Position numbers and translations under genes: made by a program
From: Gemmatimonadota bacterium
GTDB taxonomy: Bacteria > Gemmatimonadota > Gemmatimonadetes > Gemmatimonadales > GWC2-71-9
DNA length: 11,764 nt
Assembly (NCBI GenBank): GCA_003220955.1
Contig: QHTW01000111.1
Span: forward strand, 1-11,764
Direction of reading: 5' to 3'
The notes under the pieces: generated by a model
The model's input: only the letters and a program-made list of their open reading frames with translations
What the model was told of the DNA's origin: nothing
Database searches by the model: none
Shown: positions 1 through 6,483 of the stretch, in pieces
Layout: each line of letters begins with the position of its first letter
Numbering within the stretch: position 1 is the first letter of the stretch

Positions 1-1217
1 TCCCACTCGGCGAACGTGCCGCGCTGCTCCGCCAGCTTCTCCGACGCGACCTTCGACTCCTCGTCGATGAACTCCATCATCTTCCGGCCGAGGGCGACGC
101 CTTCATCGGAGTTGTACGGGATGCCGAGCCGCGCGAGCAGGTCGGCCCAGCCCATGATCCCGAGGCCGATGCGGCGGATCCGCTTCGCCAGATCGTCGAT
201 CTCGGCGAGCGGGTACTTGTTCGCGTCGATGACGTTGTCGAGGAAGTGCGTAGTGAGATGCACCGCCGTACGGAGGCCATCCCAATCCACCTCGCCGTTC
301 TTCACGAACAGGCCGACGTTGATCGAGCCGAGGTTGCACACGTCGTAGGGGAGCAGTGGCTGCTCGCCGCAGGGGTTCGTGGCCTCGTAGCTGCCGAGGT
401 GCGGCACCGGGTTGTAGTGGTTGGCGCGATCGATGAAGAACACGCCCGGCTCACCCGTCTTCCAAGCGCCGTGGACGATCTGCTTGAACACATCACGGGC
501 GTCGAGCTGGCCGACGACCTTGCCGGTGCGGGGGTGGATCAGGTCGTAGGACTTCCCGGCCCCGAGCGCGACCATGAAGGCGTCCGTGACCGCGACCGAA
601 ATGTTGAAGTTCGTGACCTGCGTCAGGTCGTCTTTGCAGTGGATGAAATCCATGATGTCCGGATGATCCACCCGCAGGATGCCCATGTTCGCGCCGCGGC
701 GTGTCCCGCCCTGCTTGACCACATCCGTCGAGGCATCATAGAGCTTCATGAACGAGACGGGACCGGACGCTACACCCATCGTCGAACGGACGACGTCGTT
801 TTTGGGGCGCAATCTGGAGAACGAGAATCCGGTCCCGCCGCCCGACTGATGCACCAGCGCCATCGCCCGGAGCGTGTCGTAGATGCCCGAGCGGCCGTTG
901 GAGAGGGCGTCTTCCACCGGGAGCACGAAGCAAGCGGACAGCTGGCCGAGCGGCCGGCCGGCGTTCATCAGTGTGGGAGAGTTGGGCATCCACACCCGTG
1001 TCGCCATGAGCTCGAAAAACGTCTCGGCCAGGCTCTCCACCGCCCGGTCTGAAGCTCCGTAGGTCCGATCGGGCGCCGCAATCGTGCGGGCCACCCGCCA
1101 GAACAGGTCCCGCGGGCGCTCCACCGGCCTCCCCTGGTCGTCCTTGACGAGGTACCGGCGCTCGAGGACAGTCAGGGCGTTGGCATTCAGACCAAGCCGA
1201 GCTTCAGATGCGGTCAT
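1..1217 (-). CDS. nrdJ: Class II (adenosylcobalamin-dependent) ribonucleotide reductase, N-terminal part
   Basis: Reduces ribonucleotides to deoxyribonucleotides in the cytoplasm, using coenzyme B12 to make a thiyl radical, so it needs no oxygen and no NrdB subunit. The 405 visible codons contain NPCGE (residues 281-285, thiyl cysteine C283), followed 11 residues later by C294 in CNLGSIN. The first redox-pair cysteine is C96 in LSACFVLP. SGGGTGFSFS and KQGGTRRGANMG are further conserved class II segments. The close C283/C294 spacing and overall sequence fit class II rather than class I. The protein starts directly with the catalytic-domain leader and has no ATP-cone, so overall-activity control by dATP at such a domain is not expected. 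ATG at 1217 is the chosen start; the Shine-Dalgarno is weak. The C-terminal part, including the usual cysteine-rich tail, lies beyond base 1, so completeness cannot be judged. Confidence 0.95.
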   Translation of the reverse strand, partial: MTASEARLGLNANALTVLERRYLVKDDQGRPVERPRDLFWRVARTIAAPDRTYGASDRAVESLAETFFELMATRVWMPNSPTLMNAGRPLGQLSACFVLPVEDALSNGRSGIYDTLRAMALVHQSGGGTGFSFSRLRPKNDVVRSTMGVASGPVSFMKLYDASTDVVKQGGTRRGANMGILRVDHPDIMDFIHCKDDLTQVTNFNISVAVTDAFMVALGAGKSYDLIHPRTGKVVGQLDARDVFKQIVHGAWKTGEPGVFFIDRANHYNPVPHLGSYEATNPCGEQPLLPYDVCNLGSINVGLFVKNGEVDWDGLRTAVHLTTHFLDNVIDANKYPLAEIDDLAKRIRRIGLGIMGWADLLARLGIPYNSDEGVALGRKMMEFIDEESKVASEKLAEQRGTFAEW

Positions 1218-1273
1218 GCGAATCTCACGGCGAATCGAGTTGAATTTAGGAAGTTAGCGGAACGTGGAGGCCC

Positions 1274-1302
1274 AAGGTAGGCGCGCGAGTAGAGCCCGGC
1301 AA
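1274..1302 (-). promoter_or_regulatory. Possible sigma70-type promoter of nrdJ
   Basis: On the minus strand TTGCCG (1302-1297) and TACCTT (1279-1274) are separated by 17 bases and would start transcription near 1267, about 50 bases before the nrdJ ATG. The -35 matches consensus at 4 of 6 positions; the -10 keeps only the TAnnnT skeleton. An AT-richer TAAATT lies nearer the gene at 1248-1243 but has no -35 partner. I see no NrdR-box pair, riboswitch or terminator in the 130-base gap (1218-1347), so nrdJ could also be reached by read-through from the carbonic anhydrase gene. Confidence 0.3.
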
Positions 1303-1347
1303 GACTGAAGACTCTCGTTGTCGCGACTCGCACTCCGAGTATCAACA

Positions 1348-1884
1348 TCACAAAGTTGTTCTCTCCACCGGGAACGCTCCACGCCGATGTCGGGCCGCCT
1401 CCTCAACGTAATGCTCCCAGGTTCCCTTGATTCGGGCACGCAGACCATCGTCGACGTGACGGACGACACGGGCGGGCACACCCATGACGAGCGAGCCGGG
1501 CGGGACGCGCATCCCCTCCGGCACGACCGCTCCCGCGGCGATCACACTCCCCGTGCCCACATGCACGTCATTAAGAAGGATAGCGCCCATCCCAATGAGA
1601 CACTCGTCCTCCACGGTGCAGGCGTGCAGAATGACCCTGTGCCCGACGCCCACGCGGGCGCCGATCAACGCCGGTTTCCCCTCATCCACGTGCACGATCG
1701 TGGCGTCCTGGAGATTGGTGGCCTCCCCGATCACGATCGGCGCCATATCCCCGCGCAGCACGGCCTGGTACCACACGCTGGAGCGAGGGCCCAGCGTCAC
1801 ATCGCCCAGCACGACGGCGCTGGGCGCGATGAACGCTGTGGGGTGGACTACTGGCGTACGGGCTGGAATGGCCACTGCACCCAC
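1348..1884 (-). CDS. Gamma-class carbonic anhydrase-like left-handed beta-helix protein
   Basis: A 178-residue protein of the gamma carbonic anhydrase / YrdA-PaaY family, usually cytoplasmic trimers with a zinc site between subunits that can interconvert CO2 and bicarbonate. Hexapeptide-repeat turns run through residues 12-140. The three expected metal histidines are present: H65 (TIVHV), H82 (VGHRV) and H87 (ILHAC). R44 and D46 in LRGD and Q59 in NLQD match conserved residues of the family. Length is normal. Many members have no proven anhydrase activity, so catalysis is inferred. The frame overlaps the end of the upstream kinase gene. GTG at 1884 is the longest start, but a GAGG at 1889-1886 is better spaced (10 nt) from the second in-frame GTG at 1875, which would give a 175-residue product. 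Overlap with the kinase gene implies co-transcription and possibly coupled translation. Confidence 0.9.
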   Translation of the reverse strand: MGAVAIPARTPVVHPTAFIAPSAVVLGDVTLGPRSSVWYQAVLRGDMAPIVIGEATNLQDATIVHVDEGKPALIGARVGVGHRVILHACTVEDECLIGMGAILLNDVHVGTGSVIAAGAVVPEGMRVPPGSLVMGVPARVVRHVDDGLRARIKGTWEHYVEEAARHRRGAFPVERTTL

Positions 1885-3674
1885 GCCTCGGTCGGCTCAC
1901 CGTTTTTCTGAGCCGGATTCCAGCGGAGGTTCTTGGCCATATCGAGAGCTTCGTTGTTGAACGTCTCGACGTTGGAGGGAACGAACACGCGCGCTTCCAT
2001 CGTCGTGCCGTTGCGAGAGACGCGCACGAGCAGGATCGCCTGACGGGGAAAGATCGGTACGTCCGCCGCCACTGGAATGAGGGTCGGCGACAGCGGCAGC
2101 GGACGTGTATCGAAGCAGAGGTTGTCCTGATTGTAGGCAGGTCCAAACTGGTCGCATGGCCCGCCGGTATCCTCGCTGGTCTGCATGTCGACCCGCACGT
2201 TGTAGGTCTCACCCGCGGTGATGATGACCTGACGGTCATACATTCGAAAACCGCTGGCCCGCACCGTCAGGTGACGGACCCCGGAGGGGAGGTCGACCTG
2301 ATTGCCGCGGACCGGCTGTCCGTCGATCATGACGCGGGCCCCTTGCGGCAGATTCTGGAGCACGAGCTTCCCGGGCGCACCGGGTGCCGGCGCCGGAGGC
2401 TCGACCGCCGTCGCGTGGCTGGTGTCTACCGTTCCCGTGCTGTCGCCCGCCGCGAGGCGCGTCGTGTCGCGCGCGGCCGTCGAGTCGGGGCGGGGCCCCT
2501 GCTTGTACGCGTAGAACCCGCCCCCACCGAACACCGCGCCGACGACCAGGAGCCACAGCAACAGTCCCGAGAGCACGGAACGGCGCGGTTGCTCCCCGGT
2601 CAGCGTCGCTGGTACGGCTCCATCGACGGGTGGACGCGTCCCGGTCGCGCGCGGCAATGGCGTCGTGGGTGCGGAGGCGATCCGCACGCCCGCCAGCGAC
2701 GGCATTGCGAGCGTCGCATCGGTGGTGAAGGAGACGGAGCGGCCGCCCTCGAGGACGCTGATCAACTCGTCGGCGTTCTGGAAACGTTGCGCGGGCGTCT
2801 TGGCCATCATCTTCCGAACGATCTCGAACAGCTGGCGCTGCTCGGGATTCTCGAGCGGCGGGGTGGGAATCTCCTCCATGATGTGCTTGTAGCCGATGGA
2901 GAAGGAATCCTCACCGTCGAACGGCACGCCACCGGTGAGACACTGGTAGGCGACGACGCCCAGCGAATAGAGGTCGCTGCGACCGTCGAGCGGCTGCGCC
3001 TTGGCCTGCTCGGGACTCATGTAGTGCGGCGTGCCGATCGACATTCCGGTCCCGGTCAACTTGCCGCCCGACGCCGCCTTCGCGATGCCGAAGTCGGTGA
3101 CCACCGCGTGGCCGTGCTCATCGAACATGATGTTGTCGGGCTTGATGTCGCGATGGACGATTTCCTTCTTGTGGGCGTAGGAGAGCGCGCGGCCCACTTC
3201 GGCGAGGACCCTCTTGATCTCGGCGGGAGGCAGTGAGCCGCGCGCCGCGAGGACGCTGGAGAGCGGCTTGCCCCGCAGAAACTTCATGACGAAGTAGATG
3301 ATCCGGCCCGATTTCCCGACGCGGTAAATCGGGATGATGTTCGGGTGTTCGAGCTTCGCCGACGTGCGCGCCTCGCGCTGGAAGCGCTCGACGAATTCCT
3401 TGTCGAACGCGAGCGAGAACGGCAGCACTTTGATCGCGACTTCGCGGTCGAGCTGCTTCTCTTTCGCCTTGAACACGATGGCCATGCCGCCGCGCCCCAG
3501 CTCCTCGAGGATTTCGTACTCCGCGTCGAGCTCCTGGCGCACCATGTCGATCTCGGCGATGTCCGCCGCCTCGGCGCGCACGCCCGTGGGCGTCATCGCG
3601 GTCAGGTCGAGGCCGCAAGAATCGCAGAACTTCGCGGTGTCCTTATTCTGGGTGCCACAGCGAGAGCAGTACAA
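1848..3674 (-). CDS. Membrane Ser/Thr protein kinase with zinc ribbon, PEGA and TonB-C-like domains
   Basis: A 608-residue Hanks-type kinase. Domains in order: zinc ribbon (C3, C6, C17, C20); kinase domain about 54-310 with glycine loop LGRGGMA (59-65), K82, catalytic HRDIKPDN (174-181), DFG (194-196) and SPE (220-222), so active and of the RD type; a Thr/Pro-rich juxtamembrane stretch (313-365); one membrane helix (about 368-387); a Ser/Thr/Pro-rich linker; a PEGA domain (about 436-498); a cysteine pair (C507, C520); and a C-terminal module (about 538-606) resembling TonB C-terminal domains, with a strand-rich start, the segment EALDMAKNLRWNPA and a final strand. The kinase faces the cytoplasm and the PEGA/TonB-like part the periplasm. 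Activation-loop candidates are T207, T209 and T215. Start is TTG at 3674: no ATG or GTG lies between it and an in-frame TAA 11 codons upstream, a GGAG sits 6 nt away, and the first zinc cysteines require it. Calling the tail TonB-like is from sequence pattern only. Confidence 0.92.
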   Translation of the reverse strand: MYCSRCGTQNKDTAKFCDSCGLDLTAMTPTGVRAEAADIAEIDMVRQELDAEYEILEELGRGGMAIVFKAKEKQLDREVAIKVLPFSLAFDKEFVERFQREARTSAKLEHPNIIPIYRVGKSGRIIYFVMKFLRGKPLSSVLAARGSLPPAEIKRVLAEVGRALSYAHKKEIVHRDIKPDNIMFDEHGHAVVTDFGIAKAASGGKLTGTGMSIGTPHYMSPEQAKAQPLDGRSDLYSLGVVAYQCLTGGVPFDGEDSFSIGYKHIMEEIPTPPLENPEQRQLFEIVRKMMAKTPAQRFQNADELISVLEGGRSVSFTTDATLAMPSLAGVRIASAPTTPLPRATGTRPPVDGAVPATLTGEQPRRSVLSGLLLWLLVVGAVFGGGGFYAYKQGPRPDSTAARDTTRLAAGDSTGTVDTSHATAVEPPAPAPGAPGKLVLQNLPQGARVMIDGQPVRGNQVDLPSGVRHLTVRASGFRMYDRQVIITAGETYNVRVDMQTSEDTGGPCDQFGPAYNQDNLCFDTRPLPLSPTLIPVAADVPIFPRQAILLVRVSRNGTTMEARVFVPSNVETFNNEALDMAKNLRWNPAQKNGEPTEAWVQWPFQPVRQ

Positions 3675-3680
3675 TCCGAT

Positions 3681-3684
3681 CTCC
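3681..3684 (-). promoter_or_regulatory. Shine-Dalgarno that fixes a TTG start of the 1848-3674 kinase
   Basis: GGAG on the minus strand, 6 bases before the TTG at 3674-3672. With the upstream in-frame TAA and no other canonical start codon between, it makes TTG the best-supported initiation codon. Confidence 0.7.
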
Positions 3685-3698
3685 GAGGGGACGGGGCT

Positions 3699-3727
3699 AA
3701 CTTAGGGTTCGCCCCGGAGACGGTCAA
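3699..3727 (-). promoter_or_regulatory. Sigma70-type promoter for the kinase/carbonic anhydrase pair
   Basis: On the minus strand TTGACC (3727-3722) and TAAGTT (3704-3699) are separated by exactly 17 bases. The -35 matches TTGACA at five of six positions and the -10 keeps TAnnnT. The predicted start near 3692 gives a leader of about 18 bases holding the GGAG. It sits in the 70-base gap after the barrel-protein stop and lets the kinase be transcribed apart from the amidase/peptidase pair. No hairpin followed by a T-run is visible in the gap, so read-through from upstream is also possible. Confidence 0.6.
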
Positions 3728-3744
3728 CAGAACGCGTCGGTTTT

Positions 3745-6483
3745 TCAGAAATCGGCGGCAAATGCGGCGTAGAACTGAGGATGACCGGTCGCGGGCTGCG
3801 CGATGCCCAACCGGACACGCAACGGCAGATCGTAACTGACCGTCATGTCGCCGATCAACTCCGCGCCCAGCGAGCGCAGACGATGCAGTCGCGCCGGCTC
3901 CCCGACGTTCCACGCGTCGCCGACATCGCCGAACACAGCGAAGGCCAGTTTGTCGGCACCAAAGGGAAGGTGACCCAGCAATCGGCCGAGCAGCGTGACG
4001 GGCATGCGGTACTCCGCCGTCAGCGTGGCGGCGCGACGGCCGCGCAGCGCGTCGGCCGGATAGCCGCGCACCGGAAACGTGCGAAACGTGGCTCCTGCCT
4101 GCCCGAACCCGAAGTTCACACCGCCTGACGACACACCGCCCACGGACAAGTGATCGGGAATCGGTCCGTCCATCGCGCCGAACGCGCCGCGCAGCGCGAA
4201 GACGGGATACGCAAATCCCAGCTTCGGCCCGAGGCGCGCGTAGAGATTGCCGCGCGCGCGCACCTCATTGAGCCAGCGGTCCGTGCCCTGCTCTTCTTTC
4301 CGCCGATACAGCAAGGCGGCCGACGCGCCGTCTTGCAGCGACACCGAGAGCGGCGCCGCAACCACCGAGCCGAGCGCGAGGGTGGCGGACCCGCCGACTC
4401 GATCACGATTGATACAGCCATTGCAGATAGCGGCGAGATTCGTATCGGGAATGGAGACATAGCGCCTTCCTTCATACTCGGCGGCGACGCGCAGCGAGAC
4501 GAAGCTCCGCCAACGATGCGCCAGCATCGTCGCGCCGATCGAGCCCTCACGGTGCTCCGACGACACGACGTGGCCGGTGCTGTCGATGCCGGTCAGCGAC
4601 CAGTCGTTAGACACGTAAAAATCGAGCGTGGGGTCGCCCAGCGCCTGACTGAGCAGGAAGAAGTACCCCTGCGCGCGGGCCGGCGACCCGGACACCAAAG
4701 CCTCGACAACGTAGGTGTAGCGTCCGACGGCGTCGGCGCCAGCGGTCGCCGCGCCGAGGAAGCGGCCGGCCTGTCCAGCATTGAGGCCCAGCGGAATCCA
4801 GAAGTGGGGCCGCAGCGAGCCCCACGAGGCGTAGCCGGTCTCGCGCATCGCAACGGGCGGTGCCGAGTCGAAGGCCAACGCTGCGGGCAGCATCACGGGC
4901 CGCGGCGGTAGCGCAAGGGGCGCAACGGCGCGCAGCTCCCAGCCGTCATTTCCCAGCGTCGCAAATGCAACCCGGCCGTCAGGGAGCGGCGCCGGCGCGC
5001 GCGCGCCGAGCGGTTCCTCGGTCACCTGGGTGATGCCTGCGCCTGCGCGCCAGCGATGAAGCTGTGGGAAGCCGCCGGCATCCATCACAAACAACACGTC
5101 ATCCGACGACCACACCGGGTCCGCGATCACGCTTCCCGAGGCCGCTTGCACGAGCACTTCCACCGACTCGGGCGCGCCGGCCCGCCAGCGCACCAAAGCC
5201 CAGTGGCCCCGCTCATTTCGCGGCGCCACGATCCAGCGACCGTCGGGCGAGGGCGCCGCTGGCCCCCAGGTCGCATCGTTCGCCTGCGCTCCCGCGCTCG
5301 GCGTCTCGCGGCCGGCGGTGAGCTTCAAGGTCGAGAGCTGGCCGCCGCCGGTTCGTGGCTCCATGAGCCGGGCGGCGGTGGTCATCCGCGTCCACGCCCC
5401 ATCCGGAGACCAGCGCCAGAGATCGCTGCGCACAGTCCAGCGCGCGGTGTAGTCGAGCTGTGCGACGACCAGCGTGTCGCCGAGCCAGTCGTAGCTCACC
5501 TGGCCGTTGACCCGATGCGACCGCCGCACCGCTCCAGTCGCCGGATCGATGACGCGCAAGCGGCGCGCCCCGCGCCAGTCGTCGTGGACATACGCGAGGC
5601 TGCGCCCGTTTGGAGCGATGCGCGGCACCGGCTCGAAACGCAACCGCCCGTCGATCAGCTGGCTGCGGGTGCGCGACCGTTCCGGCGCGGCGACGACGAC
5701 GGAACGGGTCCACACATTGGTCAACGCGTTGGGCACGCCCGCGTGGCGCAGCTGGCGTCCCACGCGAAATGGGATGAGCTGACCGCTCGTCGCCTCGATG
5801 AAATGCGGGACCACGGAGTCCCCGGCGGTCCGCGACACATAATCCCAGAAGCGGCTGCCGTAGGCGTACGGCGCGAGCCCGTCCGGCCAGCGCGAGAAGT
5901 ACAGCGCGTCCCACGGCGACCGCGCGCGACTCGCGGCGGCGAAGGTGCCGTCGGCGCGACCGCCGGTGGTGAAGCGCGACTCGTAATACGTGGCCAGCCC
6001 TTCAATCACCCAGCTCGGCTGGTATTGGTTGGGGAAGAGGCCGGGGGCCCGGCCGAACACCGCCTGCAGCGTCTTCCAGAGTCCGCGCGAGCGGTCCAGA
6101 TGGAAGACGTGCGTCAGCTCGTGCACGATCACGAGGCGCTCCCAACTATCGTAGTTCTGCAATCCGGGATCCGTCACGGGCGGCACGAGAAAGATCGTGA
6201 ACCGATTCGAAGGAAATACGGTGGTGAAGCCATTCGCGGCGTCGACGTCGTCGGAGAGCGTCAGGTCGATGATGCCGCGCGGGGGATGCAGCTCACCCGA
6301 GAGCAGCACGTAGGCGCGTTCGGCCTCGCGTGCGGCCACCACGGCGCGGGCGCGATAGTCGGGACGGAAGTGGACACGGAAGTGTTGGGTGTGGAGCGTG
6401 CGCCACGTGCCTGAGGGGTCCTGGGCAGATGCGGCGCCTGGAAAGGCCAGGAGTAGAATGACAGCTACACGTGTCAACTTCAC
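3745..6483 (-). CDS. Exported HEXXH metallopeptidase-like / beta-propeller / outer-membrane barrel fusion protein
   Basis: A 912-residue envelope protein, function unassigned. A signal peptide covers residues 1-20 (ASA before QD). The N-terminal part (about 25-260) resembles MA-type gluzincin peptidase domains: HELTH (121-125) supplies two histidine ligands and catalytic E122, and E161 in EGLATYYESR is the likely third ligand, so a zinc site looks intact. Residues about 280-520 carry TolB/PD40-type propeller motifs (APNGRSLAYV, SPDGRWIVAP, LPDGRVAFAT). From about 545 to the end it looks like an outer-membrane barrel with surface-antigen-like features: RGYPADALRG (806-815), EYRMP (824-828), GDVGDAWN (852-859) and a terminal YAAFAADF ending in phenylalanine. 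C687 and C690 could pair in a loop. The GTG start at 6483 overlaps the amidase stop by 4 nt and has its own AGGGAG 8 nt upstream. Substrate is unknown; the barrel may anchor a periplasmic or surface peptidase, or the peptidase fold may only bind. Confidence 0.85.
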   Translation of the reverse strand: MKLTRVAVILLLAFPGAASAQDPSGTWRTLHTQHFRVHFRPDYRARAVVAAREAERAYVLLSGELHPPRGIIDLTLSDDVDAANGFTTVFPSNRFTIFLVPPVTDPGLQNYDSWERLVIVHELTHVFHLDRSRGLWKTLQAVFGRAPGLFPNQYQPSWVIEGLATYYESRFTTGGRADGTFAAASRARSPWDALYFSRWPDGLAPYAYGSRFWDYVSRTAGDSVVPHFIEATSGQLIPFRVGRQLRHAGVPNALTNVWTRSVVVAAPERSRTRSQLIDGRLRFEPVPRIAPNGRSLAYVHDDWRGARRLRVIDPATGAVRRSHRVNGQVSYDWLGDTLVVAQLDYTARWTVRSDLWRWSPDGAWTRMTTAARLMEPRTGGGQLSTLKLTAGRETPSAGAQANDATWGPAAPSPDGRWIVAPRNERGHWALVRWRAGAPESVEVLVQAASGSVIADPVWSSDDVLFVMDAGGFPQLHRWRAGAGITQVTEEPLGARAPAPLPDGRVAFATLGNDGWELRAVAPLALPPRPVMLPAALAFDSAPPVAMRETGYASWGSLRPHFWIPLGLNAGQAGRFLGAATAGADAVGRYTYVVEALVSGSPARAQGYFFLLSQALGDPTLDFYVSNDWSLTGIDSTGHVVSSEHREGSIGATMLAHRWRSFVSLRVAAEYEGRRYVSIPDTNLAAICNGCINRDRVGGSATLALGSVVAAPLSVSLQDGASAALLYRRKEEQGTDRWLNEVRARGNLYARLGPKLGFAYPVFALRGAFGAMDGPIPDHLSVGGVSSGGVNFGFGQAGATFRTFPVRGYPADALRGRRAATLTAEYRMPVTLLGRLLGHLPFGADKLAFAVFGDVGDAWNVGEPARLHRLRSLGAELIGDMTVSYDLPLRVRLGIAQPATGHPQFYAAFAADF

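Noticed and set aside
246..1052. A 268-codon plus-strand open frame
   Set aside because: Antisense to the strongly conserved nrdJ catalytic region; composition is low-complexity Arg/Val/His with no domain signal.
1218..1347. Possible terminator, cobalamin riboswitch or NrdR boxes upstream of nrdJ
   Set aside because: Only short inverted repeats (such as GTCGCGAC) without a T-run are visible, the gap is too short for a full cobalamin riboswitch, and no paired NrdR-box pattern is seen.
2271..3236. A 321-codon plus-strand open frame, with similar ones at 4150-4911 and 7161-8054
   Set aside because: Each mirrors a convincing minus-strand gene (kinase, barrel protein, amidase) and shows no protein family features.
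5056..6414. A 452-codon open frame on the plus strand opposite the peptidase/barrel gene
   Set aside because: It is Arg/His/Pro-rich without recognisable motifs and lies wholly antisense to a frame with signal peptide, HELTH and barrel features; typical high-GC shadow.
3745..6483. Reading the HELTH protein as a simple TolB or a classical Omp85/BamA protein
   Set aside because: The propeller is only the middle part, and no POTRA-like repeats precede the barrel; instead a peptidase-like domain does.
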